NCBI GenBank assembly: GCA_028751075.1
Contig: JAQZDA010000004.1
Coordinates: 1 to 64,000 of the forward strand
Source of the DNA: Euryarchaeota archaeon Ods02
Lineage (GTDB): Archaea > Halobacteriota > Halobacteria > Halobacteriales > Halorutilaceae
DNA: 64,000 nt
Reading direction: 5' to 3'
Under the pieces are notes generated by a model. The model saw only the letters and a program-made list of their open reading frames with translations, ran no database searches and was not told the DNA's origin. The translations under genes were made by a program, and so were the position numbers. Positions 41,447 through 50,967 of this stretch are shown here, in pieces (position 1 is the stretch's first letter; each line of letters starts with the position of its first letter).

Positions 41447-42253
41447 TTACAGACGCATGAACGCACGGTTCACGGTGTCCGTGACCTTCGTCGGCAGCGC
41501 GCCCGCCGCCGTCCACAGAGGTGCTCCTCTCCCCACCCTGACCCGGGCGTCGGAGTCCGCGGACTCCGCGGCGTCCGCGATTACCTCGGCGACGTCCTCG
41601 GGCGTGACTGCGAGGGGTTCCTTCAGCAGGCGGTCGCCGTACCTCTTCACCTTACCGTGTAGGTCGCTGTAGACGCTGTCTCCGTCGAGGTGGTCGTCGA
41701 CCGAGTCGTCGACGAACTCCGTGGAGACGCCGGCGGGCTCCACCAAGACGACGTCGACCCCGAACTCCGCTACCTCCATCCTGAGGGCGTCGCTGAACGC
41801 CTCGACCGCGTGCTTGGACGCAGAGTAGCTTCCGACACCAGGGAGGGAGAGCTTCCCCAGCACGCTGGAGACGTTGACGATGGTGCCGCGGCCTTGCTCC
41901 CGCATCACCGGCAACACCTCTCTCGCCAGCCTGTGCTGGCCGTGGAAGTTGACGTCGAACTGCCGCCGCACCATCTCGGGTTCGAGGTCCTCCATAGCGC
42001 CGTAAAGGGGGTCGCCGGCGTTGTTCACCAGGAGGTCGAGGGAGCCGGCTTCCTCCACGATACGTTCCACCGCTTCGCTGCAGTCCTCGTCGGAGGTCAC
42101 GTCGAGGGGGAACGTCCGCAACACCTTAGGAAGTCGGTCGAGCGCTTCTTCGTCGACGTCGGTGGCGTACACCCGCCAGCCGCGTGCGTTCAGCTCTAAC
42201 GCGGTCGCCCGCCCGATACCCGACGCGGCGCCGGTTACGAGCGCGACCTTCAT
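41447..42253 (-). CDS. short-chain dehydrogenase/reductase
   Basis: NAD(P)-dependent oxidoreductase of 268 residues. Classical SDR motifs: [20 protein letters not shown] (cofactor binding), [39 protein letters not shown] (catalytic serine) and [17 protein letters not shown] (Tyr and Lys of the YxxxK site). Asp in [14 protein letters not shown] favours NAD. Substrate unknown. Starts at ATG 42253, four bases overlapping hisI stop, so cotranscribed with it. Confidence 0.88.
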   Translation of the reverse strand: MKVALVTGAASGIGRATALELNARGWRVYATDVDEEALDRLPKVLRTFPLDVTSDEDCSEAVERIVEEAGSLDLLVNNAGDPLYGAMEDLEPEMVRRQFDVNFHGQHRLAREVLPVMREQGRGTIVNVSSVLGKLSLPGVGSYSASKHAVEAFSDALRMEVAEFGVDVVLVEPAGVSTEFVDDSVDDHLDGDSVYSDLHGKVKRYGDRLLKEPLAVTPEDVAEVIADAAESADSDARVRVGRGAPLWTAAGALPTKVTDTVNRAFMRL

Positions 42254-42609
42254 CCGTACACCTCCTCGGGGTCGAACACCCTTTCGCCGACGTCCCCGCC
42301 CTCTATAGTGCGGTAGAAACACGACCTGTGGCCGGTGTGGCAGGCGCCGCCCTCCTGCCGCACGAGGTACAGCAGGGTGTCGGCGTCGCAGTCTACCCTG
42401 ACCTCCTCTATCTCCTGCGTGTGGCCGCTGCTCTCTCCCTTGTGCCATAGCTCGTCCCGTGACCTGCTGTAGTAGTGTGCTTCCCCCGTCTCCAGAGTAC
42501 GTTCCAACGCTTCCTCGTCGACGTACGCCAGCATCAGCACCTCGCCGTCGTCGGCGCTCTGCGCCACCGCGGGCGCGAGACCGTCTTCATCGAACTCGAC
42601 GTCTATCAT
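42250..42609 (-). CDS. hisI: phosphoribosyl-AMP cyclohydrolase
   Basis: Third step of histidine biosynthesis; opens the adenine ring of PR-AMP. The 119-residue protein has [40 protein letters not shown] with the His/Lys, [20 protein letters not shown] with the first zinc cysteine and [18 protein letters not shown] with the other two. No HisE domain is fused, as usual in archaea. Overlaps the SDR gene by 4 bases. Confidence 0.95.
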   Translation of the reverse strand: MIDVEFDEDGLAPAVAQSADDGEVLMLAYVDEEALERTLETGEAHYYSRSRDELWHKGESSGHTQEIEEVRVDCDADTLLYLVRQEGGACHTGHRSCFYRTIEGGDVGERVFDPEEVYG

Positions 42610-42666
42610 ACGTGGTTCGATGGCCTCGCGGTTACTTACCGCTGTCGCCCGACCTACCCTCCTCCG

Positions 42667-43533
42667 TCACGTCAACAATGCCTCCATCCCCGCGTACAGG
42701 AGGTCGCCGTACGTCAACGCAACCAGCAAGCCCGCGAGCATCGGCACTATGAACGGTATGCCCGGCGAGATCCAGACAGCGTCCCGCTCCATCAACGCCG
42801 TTAGCTCCATCTCGTCTCGTTCGAGGTCCTCGGTCTCCCACGCCGTGTCCTCGAGGAACTCCTCCAGACGGAGGTCGTCGACGTCGCTCAGGCGTTCGAC
42901 GCCGTGCCACTCGAGGTAGTCGTGGACGAACGCTACGTCGGTTATGCCTTCGCTGCCGCCGAGGACGCCACTTCGGCCGACGCTGACTCCGTCCGGTCCC
43001 TCGATTATCCTGCCGTGTTCGCCGGCGAGGTCGTCGACGTCGACGTTCTTAGCGAGCAGGAACAGTACGGGGTTCCTGGTCGTTCTGCGCGCGGCGTTCT
43101 CGACGGCGAGCTTCACGGGGTAGACGACGCCGAGGACGACGGTGTTCCCGAGCACGGAGAGCACGAAGACGGGTGCGTCGGGGACGACCCGCGGCATTGG
43201 TTCCCCGAGGACGAGGAAGACCGGATAGACGGGGAACAGCGCGGCTATCACGACTAGGGCGTATCGGTCGGCGCCGCCGAAGGTGCCGAGGTAGTAGAAG
43301 CCGTAGCCGAACAACGCTCCGACTGCGAGGCTGCCCGTGGTGTACAGGGCGACGGTTCCGGGGTCCCGGAGGACGAGGTCTACTGCGATGCAGACGGCGG
43401 CGACTGCGGCGGCGGGGTACCAGACCCTGTGTCTCACCCGGCGTTCGAGGACGTCTCGGTACGCTGCGTAGGTGAAGACGGGTACCGCGACCGCGACCCG
43501 GAGGAGGTCTGTGGGGTACAGCGCGTCTATCAT
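42667..43533 (-). CDS. pibD: archaeal prepilin/preflagellin peptidase (A24 family)
   Basis: Membrane aspartyl protease that processes class III signal peptides of pilins and archaellins. The 288-residue protein has six or more hydrophobic helices. The two catalytic aspartates are in FTYAAYRDVLERRVRHR and in LGTFGGADRYALVVIA (the GxGD-like site). A cytoplasmic insert of about 85 residues (from about 170) precedes the last helix pair. It overlaps the ribH stop by 4 bases. No pilin genes are in the window. Confidence 0.88.
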   Translation of the reverse strand: MIDALYPTDLLRVAVAVPVFTYAAYRDVLERRVRHRVWYPAAAVAAVCIAVDLVLRDPGTVALYTTGSLAVGALFGYGFYYLGTFGGADRYALVVIAALFPVYPVFLVLGEPMPRVVPDAPVFVLSVLGNTVVLGVVYPVKLAVENAARRTTRNPVLFLLAKNVDVDDLAGEHGRIIEGPDGVSVGRSGVLGGSEGITDVAFVHDYLEWHGVERLSDVDDLRLEEFLEDTAWETEDLERDEMELTALMERDAVWISPGIPFIVPMLAGLLVALTYGDLLYAGMEALLT

Positions 43534-43931
43534 CCCAGGGTTTCGACGAGGGCGACGGCGGCTTCCACGGCCTGTGCACCGTAGTCGACTCTCTCTCGGG
43601 CTTCGTCCGCCGTCATCCCGGGGCCGGCGACGCCGAGGGTGACGGGGGTGTCGGTCTCCAGCGAGACTTCGGTCAACGCTGACGCCGCGGACTCGACGAC
43701 GACCTCGTCGTGTCGGGTGTCGCCCTTCACCACCATCCCCATGACTGCGACGGCGTCGACGTCACCCCGTTCCGCCTGCTTCTTCGCCGCTAACGGGCTG
43801 TCGTACGCTCCGGGCACGTGGACGACCTCCGCGACCTCGGCGTCGAGCTCCTCCGCGCGCTCGACGGCTTTCTCCTCCATCTTCCGGGTGAGGCCGCGGT
43901 TGTACTCGGCGACCACGAGAGCTAGTTTCAT
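43530..43931 (-). CDS. ribH: 6,7-dimethyl-8-ribityllumazine synthase
   Basis: Penultimate riboflavin enzyme. The 133-residue protein has LALVVAEYNRGLTRKMEE, VVHVPGAYDSPLAAKKQAER, VAVMGMVVKGDTRHDEVVVE with the catalytic histidine and TPVTLGVAGPGMTADEARER. It matches the short archaeal RibH form. A TTAAATCC element centred about 27 bases before ATG 43931 could start transcription separately from truD, although a small ORF also links them. Reads through into pibD. Confidence 0.93.
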   Translation of the reverse strand: MKLALVVAEYNRGLTRKMEEKAVERAEELDAEVAEVVHVPGAYDSPLAAKKQAERGDVDAVAVMGMVVKGDTRHDEVVVESAASALTEVSLETDTPVTLGVAGPGMTADEARERVDYGAQAVEAAVALVETLG

Positions 43932-44065
43932 GGGAGTTCAAAGGAGACGGCGGATTTAACGCTTGTGAAGGCTTCAGCGGTGGAAGCCATGGTCTCCTCC
44001 TGGTCGATGTCTTCCTTCCCCACCCCCTGGTTATCCCGGTCAACGTCTTCATCCATCCAGCTCAT
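43928..44065 (-). CDS. possible 45-aa ORF linking truD and ribH
   Basis: Begins MSWMDEDVDRDNQGVGKEDI and ends SVKSAVSFELP. Its ATG shares an ATGA with the truD stop, and its stop overlaps the ribH ATG by two bases, so it exactly fills the gap with four-base overlaps on both sides. Composition is acidic. Against it: a ribH promoter-like TATA lies within it and no family is recognised. It may be a real small translated linker or chance. Confidence 0.35.
   Translation of the reverse strand: MSWMDEDVDRDNQGVGKEDIDQEETMASTAEAFTSVKSAVSFELP
43952..43961 (-). promoter_or_regulatory. TATA-like element for ribH
   Basis: Minus strand CGTTAAATCC is centred about 26 bases before ATG 43931. It lies inside the small ORF 43928-44065. 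Confidence 0.4.
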
Positions 44066-45318
44066 CCTCCGGCGTCGTCCTTCAGGAACTCCCGGAGCAC
44101 GACGGTGGCGTAGCTTCCCTTCGGCAGCTGGAACGTGAACTCCAGGTCGCCTTCGACGTCGCGGACGTCGATGTCGGGGTCCACGGTTATGGCGCGTCGT
44201 GTGCCTTCGCTGCCGTACTCGTCGTCTCGGTCGAACAGCTCCCGCGACACCCCGTGTTCCTCGGCGACGCGGCGCTCTATCTCCCCCATCCTTCCATCGC
44301 TGAACTCGGTGTCGCTGCCTATCAACGGCGCGGTGACGTACGCCCTGCCGGCTTCGACGTGACGGTTCACGCTGTCGCGGTTCGACTCCGTCACCCGCTG
44401 GCTCCGGTCTACGTCTGGTGCTCCGTCGGTGGCGAAGCACACTACGTCGCCCTCGTACGCGCGGTCGAACGCCAAGCCGGCTTCGTGCCTCTCCCGCAGG
44501 ACGACGTTGAACAGCTGGCTCTGTACGGCGTTGACGAACATCCGCCGGAGGTTGTGCGACAGATTCTCCAGCGCCATCCGCGGCCTCTCTCCTTCGACTA
44601 ACGCGTTCAGGAGGGCGCGTTCGAACGACAGCCTCCGGGGGTAGTAGTCGAGCGCCTCGGCGGGGTCGCCCTCGCTCTGGTACCGCTCGCGTGCCTCCCG
44701 TGTCTCGGATGGTTCAGCGTCCGTTGTCTCTGCGATGTAGGTGTCGACGGCGGCTTCGTAGTCCTCCCTCAGGATGTGGTAGCCGACGGTGTGGGTGATG
44801 GGTCGGCGGCTTCCGAAACGCTGCCCGCCGAACAGGTTGGGTGCGCCGCCGAACTCCTCCAGCTCGCCGGTTATGCGTTCGGCTTCCCCTGGTCGCGGGG
44901 GAGCGCGTACGCGGACGGTAAACTCGTTTCCGCGGAGGTCGCCGAGAGATATCGGATGGTTGGCGCAGCCTACGACGTCGATGTCGGCGTCGGACAGCGA
45001 CAGACCCCCGAGGTCGTCCGGGGTGACGTCGTCGGCGGTGTCGACGGTGTAGAGCTGCGTGGTGACGGCGTAGCTGTCCTTCGTCCCCGCCCAACGTACG
45101 CGTTTACGGCTTATGCCGAGTCGGTTGCTGAGGTCGCGGGCGAACTCGTGGGTCTCGTACCCCTTGAGGGTGACCCGCAGGACGGCGTATCTGCCGGTGT
45201 CTCCGTAGCTGTAGTCAGATATCTCGTTGACGCGGAAGTCCTCCGGCCTGTGCTTCAGCTCGCCGCCTGTCCCCGGTGGATCGGTGGCGTACCAGTCGAG
45301 TCCGAGGTCGTCCTTCAA
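44062..45318 (-). CDS. truD: tRNA pseudouridine synthase TruD (archaeal Pus7)
   Basis: Makes pseudouridine 13 in tRNA. The 418-residue protein starts MKDDLGLDWYATDPPGTGGE, has LKHRPEDFRVNEI, the catalytic region KRVRWAGTKDSYAVTTQLYT with the nucleophilic aspartate, GNEFTVRVR, NLFGGQRFGSRRPITHTVGY and an inserted TRUD domain followed by SQLFNVVLRERHEAGLAFDR. Length matches the archaeal form. Its start overlaps the Hsp20 stop by 4 bases. Confidence 0.93.
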   Translation of the reverse strand: MKDDLGLDWYATDPPGTGGELKHRPEDFRVNEISDYSYGDTGRYAVLRVTLKGYETHEFARDLSNRLGISRKRVRWAGTKDSYAVTTQLYTVDTADDVTPDDLGGLSLSDADIDVVGCANHPISLGDLRGNEFTVRVRAPPRPGEAERITGELEEFGGAPNLFGGQRFGSRRPITHTVGYHILREDYEAAVDTYIAETTDAEPSETREARERYQSEGDPAEALDYYPRRLSFERALLNALVEGERPRMALENLSHNLRRMFVNAVQSQLFNVVLRERHEAGLAFDRAYEGDVVCFATDGAPDVDRSQRVTESNRDSVNRHVEAGRAYVTAPLIGSDTEFSDGRMGEIERRVAEEHGVSRELFDRDDEYGSEGTRRAITVDPDIDVRDVEGDLEFTFQLPKGSYATVVLREFLKDDAGG

Positions 45319-45896
45319 TCGAGTCCGAGCTCTTCAGCGAGCTGGTCGATCATCTCGTCCTTCGGCAGGTTGCCTTTCACGCTGGTGTCGCTGGCGAGCT
45401 TCTGGAGGTCGTTGTACGCCATCTCCTCGAGCTCGCTCCGGCTAGCGGGTGCGTCGGCGGGTGTCTCATCTTCTTCGGCTCCGGCGGCTTCCTCGTCTTC
45501 GTCGCGGTCGATGGTCACTTCTTCGTAGCTGTCGTCGCCGCCTTCGACCTCTACGTCGTCGAGCTTCGGCAGCGTGACGCGGAGGACTCCGTTCCTGTAC
45601 TCCGCGTGTGCTTCGCCGAGGTCGACGTCTTCGGGGATGGGTACGGTGCCGGTGATGCGGTCGGGTCGGCTGCGCTGCACGGCCTTGTAGCCTTCGTAGT
45701 CGTGGCTTCTGTCGGCGGTGACGCGGACGACGCCGTTGGCGAACCGGAGGTCGATGTCTTCTTTCTCGCAGCCTGGTACGTTGATGAGGACGAGGAACTC
45801 GTCGTTGCTCTCGAGTATGTCGGCGGAGGTGGGGAGGCGTTCGCCGAGCTTCTGGAGCAACGAGTCCTTGTTTTCGAGCAGTTCGACTTCGAACAT
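45315..45896 (-). CDS. small heat-shock protein (Hsp20) with C-terminal Rho-N/SAP-like domain
   Basis: Chaperone of 193 residues that binds unfolding proteins. The alpha-crystallin domain (about 25-120) contains DEFLVLINVPGCEKEDIDLR, GVVRVTADRSHDYEGYKAVQ and AEYRNGVLRVTLPKLDDVEV. After an acidic linker, the last 43 residues (ASRSELEEMAYNDLQKLASD, SVKGNLPKDEMIDQLAEEL) resemble the Rho-N/SAP helix-extended-helix motif, unusual for Hsp20. First gene of the hsp20-truD run by overlap. Confidence 0.82.
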   Translation of the reverse strand: MFEVELLENKDSLLQKLGERLPTSADILESNDEFLVLINVPGCEKEDIDLRFANGVVRVTADRSHDYEGYKAVQRSRPDRITGTVPIPEDVDLGEAHAEYRNGVLRVTLPKLDDVEVEGGDDSYEEVTIDRDEDEEAAGAEEDETPADAPASRSELEEMAYNDLQKLASDTSVKGNLPKDEMIDQLAEELGLD

Positions 45897-46028
45897 ATTG
45901 GAGTATAGTGCAACCGCCGTAGAAAGGCTTTACGTTACCGGAAGATAACTCGGTAAAACCCGACGTACCGTGTTTACGTCGGCGGATTAAGGTCACGTTA
46001 ACCCCGCTGTCGAAGGGCTTTCACGGCG

Positions 46029-46367
46029 CTACAGCAACGGTAACTCCCCGGTGACGGCGTCGACGTCCGCGTCCGCCGCCGGCCCGACGGCGAGCGCCGT
46101 CAAGGTACCGCTCTCCACCTGCGTGTGTCCGGCGTCCCGGACGAGTGCGGCGGGTAGGCCGCGGCGCTCCGCCGCCTCGTTGAGATCCAGTAGCTCCCGC
46201 TCGCTCTCGACGGCGACGACGACCTTCTTCTGACCGCCGCGCCGCCACTCCGACACCGCGTCGTCCTCCGCCGCTTCGTACGCCTTCAGCGACGCGTGCG
46301 CCGCCTGCGCTGCCGTCTTCCCCTCTCCCATCCCGAGGTCGGTGCGCACCACGATGGCTTGCTTCAT
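46029..46367 (-). CDS. pth2: peptidyl-tRNA hydrolase, archaeal/eukaryotic type (Pth2)
   Basis: Releases tRNA from stalled peptidyl-tRNA. The 112-residue protein has the Pth2 core: [40 protein letters not shown], the [17 protein letters not shown] strand, [20 protein letters not shown] and [20 protein letters not shown]. All conserved Lys, Asp and Thr residues of the active face are present. It overlaps the topA stop by 4 bases and is therefore cotranscribed. Confidence 0.95.
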   Translation of the reverse strand: MKQAIVVRTDLGMGEGKTAAQAAHASLKAYEAAEDDAVSEWRRGGQKKVVVAVESERELLDLNEAAERRGLPAALVRDAGHTQVESGTLTALAVGPAADADVDAVTGELPLL

Positions 46368-48850
46368 GCGCTGGCGTCCTGCCAGTCGCGTATCCGGCTC
46401 GCGCTGACGTTGTCCACGCGTTCGGCGAGCTCCTCGGGGTCGGCCTCCTGGAGGTCGTCCACGGACTCGATGTCCGCCTCCTCGAGCTTCTCCGCCGTCG
46501 CGTCACCGATACCTTTCACCGCCTTCAGGCCTTCGTCCTCCTGCTGCTGCTTCTTGTAGCTCTCGTAGTTGCAGATGGGGCAGCCGAGCTCCCAGGGTTC
46601 GTCGCCGCCGGTATGTATCTCCACCTCCGGAAGGCCGTGTTCCCCACATATCTCGTCGGTGACCTCTACGTCGCCCCGACGGGGCAATGGGAGGCTGTAG
46701 TCGCAGTCGGGGTACCGGGTGCAGCCGACGAGCCGGCCGCCGCGCGGCGTCCGCTTTATCGCGAGCTCTCCATCGTCGCTGTCGCCGCAGTCCGGACAGT
46801 CGCCGATGACGACGTCCTCTTCGTCCTCGGCTTCCTCCGTCTTGCATCGGGGGCAGCCGTGTGTGAAGGTGCTCTGGCCGGCGAGCATCTTCACGTGCTG
46901 GAGCCCGTGTTCCTCGCATGTTTCGTCGAGGAGTATGGGGTCGCCTCGGCTCGGCAAGGGGTAGGTGTTCTCGCAGTCGGGGTAGCCGTCGCAGCCGACG
47001 AAGTAGCTGCCGCCGCGGCTGCTGCGGACGACGAGGTCGTGGTCGCATTCGTCGCACGGCCCAAGGGTGCGGTCGTCCTTCAAGCCCTCGCGGAGGCTTT
47101 CACCTATCTCCTCCTCGTTCTCCTCCAGTATCTCGAAGACCCTGTCGAGCATCTCCCGGCTCTCCTTCATCACCTGCTCCTCGCTGACGTCGCCTTCGGC
47201 GATGCGTTCCATGTCCTCCTCCAGCTGCTCCGTCATCTCGGGGTCGGTGACGAGGTCGGCGTACTCCTCCATCGCCTGTATGACGGCGCGCGCCAATCCC
47301 GTGGGCTTCGGTGGGCTGCCTTCGACGTAGCCGCGGTCGTAGAGCTTCTGGATGGTGTTGTGCCGCGTGCTCTTGGTGCCGATACCCTCGTCCTCCATCC
47401 TTTCGACGAGCTTCGACTGACCGATGCGGTTCGGCGGCTGCGTCTCCTTCTCCTCCTTCTCGCTGTCCTCGATCTCCACGGATTCGCCTTCTTCGAGCGC
47501 GGGTACGTGGCTCTCGCTGGTGTTGAAGTACGGGTAGACTGCGTGATACCCCGGCTCTATCAGGCGTTTGCCGTTCGCCTTGAACCGTTCGCCTCCGACG
47601 TCGAACACCGCTTTCACGTGCTCCCATACGGCGGCGTCGCTGAACGTCGCCATGAACCGGCGGCACACTAGCTCGTATATCCGCCATTCGTCGTCAGAGA
47701 GCTCGTCGCGGTCGACCAACGCCGTCGGATATATCGGAGGGTGGTCGGTGGTCTCCTTGTCGCCGCTGGTCGGCGAAAGCGTGCCGTCGAGGAGGTCGCC
47801 GGCGTCTTCGTCGAACTCCACGTGGTTCGCCAGCATCTCCAGCACTCCGGGGGCGTCGATGTCGTCGGGGTAGACGGTGTTGTCGGTTCTGGGGTAGCTG
47901 ATGAAGCCCTCGGTGTAGAGGTCCTCGGCGACGCTCATCGCGCGCTGCGCGCTGAAGCCTATCGCGCCGGCGGCTCGGATGAACTGCGTGGTGTCGAACG
48001 GCGTCGGCGGGTAGTCGTTCCTGGTGCGGGTGTTCACGCTCTCGACCCGCGCCTCCGCCGCCTCGAGGACGTTCTCGTAGACCGCGTCGGAGACGTCTGC
48101 GTCCCAGATTCGTTCGGCTTCGTTGCCGTCGTCGTCGCGGTAGAAGTACTGCGCCTCGAACTCCGAGCTGTCTTTCACGAGGTCGGCGTATATCTCCCAG
48201 TACGTCTCGGGGTCGAACTCCTCGATCTCTTTCTCGCGGTCGACGAGTATCTTCAGCGTCGGGCTCTGGACGCGGCCGACCGAGAGGTAGTCGTTGCCGT
48301 ACCTGTGGCCGGCGAGCGAGAGGTACCGGGTGAGGGCGGCGCCCCAGATGAGGTCGATTATCTGACGCGCCTCCCCCGCGGCGGCGAGGTCGAAGTCGAG
48401 GTCCTCGCGGTCGTCGAACGCCTCCTTCACCTCGCCTGGCGTCAGCGACGAGAAACGGACGCGGTCGACGGGTACGTCGGCGGCTTCCTTCACTATCTCG
48501 TAAGCTTCCTTCCCGATGAGTTCGCCTTCGCTGTCGTAGTCGGTGGCTATGACGACGCGGCTGGCTTCCTTCGACAGGCTCTCGACGGCATTGACGATGT
48601 CCTCCTTGCTGGTCTCCTTCACCACGGGGGCTTCGACGAGGGCGCTGGGGTCGTGGGCGTTCCAGTCGTCGTACTCGTCGGTGAAGTCGACCTCGACGAC
48701 GTGGCCGGCGAGACCTATCGAGCACTGGTGGCCGTCGTTCCACTCGTACACGGTGACGCCGTTGACTCGGCGGGTGGAGTGGCTTCCGCCGCCGAGTATC
48801 TCCGCGATCCGTTCGGCGGCGTTGTTCTTCTCCGCGATTATGAGTTCCAT
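46364..48850 (-). CDS. topA: DNA topoisomerase I (type IA)
   Basis: Relaxes negatively supercoiled DNA by single-strand passage. The 828-residue protein starts [20 protein letters not shown] (Toprim), followed by acidic [40 protein letters not shown], and the active-site tyrosine in [20 protein letters not shown]. The C-terminal third has three C4 zinc ribbons ([18 protein letters not shown] region, GCPICNYES) and a helix-hairpin-helix domain ([20 protein letters not shown]). ATG 48850 follows a TATA element at 48880-48889; the longer frame runs through it. Confidence 0.95.
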   Translation of the reverse strand: MELIIAEKNNAAERIAEILGGGSHSTRRVNGVTVYEWNDGHQCSIGLAGHVVEVDFTDEYDDWNAHDPSALVEAPVVKETSKEDIVNAVESLSKEASRVVIATDYDSEGELIGKEAYEIVKEAADVPVDRVRFSSLTPGEVKEAFDDREDLDFDLAAAGEARQIIDLIWGAALTRYLSLAGHRYGNDYLSVGRVQSPTLKILVDREKEIEEFDPETYWEIYADLVKDSSEFEAQYFYRDDDGNEAERIWDADVSDAVYENVLEAAEARVESVNTRTRNDYPPTPFDTTQFIRAAGAIGFSAQRAMSVAEDLYTEGFISYPRTDNTVYPDDIDAPGVLEMLANHVEFDEDAGDLLDGTLSPTSGDKETTDHPPIYPTALVDRDELSDDEWRIYELVCRRFMATFSDAAVWEHVKAVFDVGGERFKANGKRLIEPGYHAVYPYFNTSESHVPALEEGESVEIEDSEKEEKETQPPNRIGQSKLVERMEDEGIGTKSTRHNTIQKLYDRGYVEGSPPKPTGLARAVIQAMEEYADLVTDPEMTEQLEEDMERIAEGDVSEEQVMKESREMLDRVFEILEENEEEIGESLREGLKDDRTLGPCDECDHDLVVRSSRGGSYFVGCDGYPDCENTYPLPSRGDPILLDETCEEHGLQHVKMLAGQSTFTHGCPRCKTEEAEDEEDVVIGDCPDCGDSDDGELAIKRTPRGGRLVGCTRYPDCDYSLPLPRRGDVEVTDEICGEHGLPEVEIHTGGDEPWELGCPICNYESYKKQQQEDEGLKAVKGIGDATAEKLEEADIESVDDLQEADPEELAERVDNVSASRIRDWQDASA

Positions 48851-48879
48851 CTCTGTCGTTCCATCTCTAATCCGGGCAG

Positions 48880-48889
48880 CCATATAAGC
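48880..48889 (-). promoter_or_regulatory. TATA box for topA-pth2
   Basis: Minus strand GCTTATATGG is about 30-40 bases before ATG 48850, and lies in the frame upstream of it, supporting the shorter protein. Confidence 0.55.
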
Positions 48890-48996
48890 GTTCTCAAGCC
48901 CGAAACCACCGGAAGGCGGGCGGGCGCGGCCGCCTGCGCGTCGCCCGCGTGCAGGCGACAAACCAAACTTACGGACTCGAAAATAACGGACGCGAT

Positions 48997-49326
48997 CTAT
49001 CCCTGCTCGTCGTCGAAGGCGCTCCGCTGCCGTCGTTTGCTCATCTCTATCAGGGTCTCGAACAGCTCGCGGACGCCTTCGCCGTCGACGTCGAGCTCCT
49101 CCGCGCGTGACACCGCCCTGTCGACGACCTCGCGTTCGCGTTCCCTGTCCTCGATGTCGCGGCCGCCGGAGTCCTTGACCTCGGCGACGTCCTCGACGAC
49201 GTACATACGTCTCGCGACGGCGTCGACTATCGCCTCGTCTATCTCCTCTATCTCCCGTCGGAGGTCGCTGAGGCTCCCTGGTTCACCGTCCGGGTCTTCA
49301 GCGTCGTTCCCTCTAGGTTGTCCCAT
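48997..49326 (-). CDS. aroQ: chorismate mutase (AroQ class)
   Basis: Rearranges chorismate to prephenate for Phe and Tyr. The 109-residue protein has the three-helix AroQ pattern: LSDLRREIEEIDEAIVDAVA, RRMYVVEDVAEVKDSGGRDI, EREREVVDRAVSRAEELDVD and LFETLIEMSKRRQRSAFDDE. The N-terminal 17 residues are an extension. Its ATG lies 79 bases inside the upstream shikimate kinase gene, an unusually long overlap, but there is no later start codon before the AroQ domain. Last gene of ygfZ-aroK-aroQ. Confidence 0.88.
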   Translation of the reverse strand: MGQPRGNDAEDPDGEPGSLSDLRREIEEIDEAIVDAVARRMYVVEDVAEVKDSGGRDIEDREREREVVDRAVSRAEELDVDGEGVRELFETLIEMSKRRQRSAFDDEQG

Positions 49327-50102
49327 GTATCCACCACTCTATCTATCGGCTCGGTGTCTGCTACCGCCGCGAACGACGGACCTGTACCACTTAAACCCGC
49401 TCCTTCCGCGTGCTCCAGTGCGTCGACGGCCGGCGCCGCGGACCTGTCGAGGGCGGCGCAGTACGCGAAGCCGTTGATTGTCATGGCGTCCGCGTACTCT
49501 CCTTCAGATGCGAGGTCGAACGCATGTTCGACCGCAGGCGCAACCAGACGCGACCTTTCGACGTCAGTGTCCGCGCTACGTGCCTTCTCCGGCGGCACGT
49601 AGACGGCGACGTCTCGGCTGAAGCTCTCCCGAGCGAGGAGGTCGTCGCTGCTGTTGTCGGTGAGGACGACGCCGCCTAACATCGACGCGGCGGCGTCGTC
49701 GAAAGCCCCGGTGACTGTGACTCCGACGTCGCGCGCGGCCTCCACTCCTTCGAGAGCCGCCTCCTCGGCCTCCAGAATCAGGTCGACGGCGTCGGCTGCG
49801 GCGAGCACCGCTGCGTTGGCGGCGGCGCTGCTGCTCTTGAGGCCGCTCGCCTGCGGCACCTCGCTCTCCGTCCGCACCCGCGCACCGGCGTCGACGTCGG
49901 CTCTCTCGAGCACTCGTTCGACGCATCGCTCTATCAACCTGGAGTCGCCGCCCTCCGCGATCTCACCCTCGACGCCGTCGAATCCGTCGTCTACCTCGAC
50001 CTCGGCTTGCGTCCAGAGGTCGACGGCGAACGCCGCGCCTTTCATCGTCGCGATTGCGTTGACGACAGTGGCGGCGCCGGGCGCGCGAGCGGTTCCCTTC
50101 AC
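49248..50102 (-). CDS. aroK: shikimate kinase, archaeal GHMP type
   Basis: Phosphorylates shikimate; the archaeal enzyme is an unrelated GHMP-fold kinase. The 284-residue protein begins VKGTARAPGAATVVNAIATM, has VPQASGLKSSSAAANAAVLA (phosphate-binding loop), VTVTGAFDDAAASMLGGVVL and AGLSGTGPSFAAVADTEPID (motif 3). GTG 50102 overlaps the ygfZ stop in GTGA. It precedes chorismate mutase, so two aromatic-pathway steps are in one operon. Confidence 0.9.
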   Translation of the reverse strand: MKGTARAPGAATVVNAIATMKGAAFAVDLWTQAEVEVDDGFDGVEGEIAEGGDSRLIERCVERVLERADVDAGARVRTESEVPQASGLKSSSAAANAAVLAAADAVDLILEAEEAALEGVEAARDVGVTVTGAFDDAAASMLGGVVLTDNSSDDLLARESFSRDVAVYVPPEKARSADTDVERSRLVAPAVEHAFDLASEGEYADAMTINGFAYCAALDRSAAPAVDALEHAEGAGLSGTGPSFAAVADTEPIDRVVDTWDNLEGTTLKTRTVNQGASATSDGR

Positions 50103-50965
50103 GCTCTCACCCCTTCGTCGAAGGGCAGCTCCTGTACCTCGGCGGAGACCCCGCCGAAGACGTGGGCGTCGCCGGCGTCGTCGTCGAGGTAACCCAGCGC
50201 TATCCAGCCGAGACGCGGGCTCTCGATGACGGAGGTGAGCTCGGCGTCTCCTTCGGCGCTGCTCCAGGCCTCGGACTCCTCGTCGGCGTCGACGTCCGCT
50301 GCAGGGGGTTCTCCGTCGAAGCTGAAGCCCACGAACCGTTCGCCGGGGCCGCCTCCACGCTGCGCCACCCGGGCGACCACCTCCTGCCCGGGGTAGCACC
50401 GTTCGAACCCCACGAGGCCGGAGGCGGCGGCGAGAGGTATCCGGTCGCGGAGGTCCCTTGATGCGGGTGCCCCGGCCTCCACCCTGAGAGCCTCCGCCTC
50501 CACGTCGTCGAGCGTCGGCAGGCCTTCGAGGACGTCGTCGGCTTCATCCGCCGCGAGAACGACGTCTACGCCTCTCTGAGCCGCCTCTACGGTGACGGCG
50601 GCGTCGGAGACGTGGTCGCGGGCTTCCGGCCCCCTGACCTCCAGCACCACGCTGTCGACGTCGTGGAACTCGACGTCCTCGCGGAACACGTTGCTCCTCC
50701 AGTCGCTGCGCAGGGATTCGGCGCGACGGCTGACGACGAGGAAGCCGTCCTCCAGCCGTCGAAGTCGGAGGGTGGCGCGGGTGCGGCCCTCCGTCGACAG
50801 CAGAAGACTCCGTCGTGTCTCACCGGCTTCGAGGTCGGCTACGGGTCTGCTGAGGATGCGGTCGAGGTGCTCTGCGGCGTCGTCGCCGGTGACGCGGAAG
50901 ACGTCCTCCGGTGACCGGCGGACGGCGGCTTCCTCGACCGCTGCCGTGTACGCGTCGACGGTCAC
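50099..50965 (-). CDS. ygfZ: folate-binding protein YgfZ/GcvT-like
   Basis: Tetrahydrofolate-binding protein that supports Fe-S cluster enzymes. The 288-residue protein shares the GcvT fold and carries the YgfZ signature around GFERCYPGQEVVARVAQRGG (usually K-G-C-Y-x-G-Q-E), with the catalytic-type cysteine kept. The first glycine-lysine pair of the motif is altered to Glu-Arg. Starts at GTG 50965. Genuine gcvT of the glycine cleavage system is elsewhere, at 61.0 kb. Confidence 0.85.
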   Translation of the reverse strand: MTVDAYTAAVEEAAVRRSPEDVFRVTGDDAAEHLDRILSRPVADLEAGETRRSLLLSTEGRTRATLRLRRLEDGFLVVSRRAESLRSDWRSNVFREDVEFHDVDSVVLEVRGPEARDHVSDAAVTVEAAQRGVDVVLAADEADDVLEGLPTLDDVEAEALRVEAGAPASRDLRDRIPLAAASGLVGFERCYPGQEVVARVAQRGGGPGERFVGFSFDGEPPAADVDADEESEAWSSAEGDAELTSVIESPRLGWIALGYLDDDAGDAHVFGGVSAEVQELPFDEGVRA

Positions 50966-50967
50966 GT

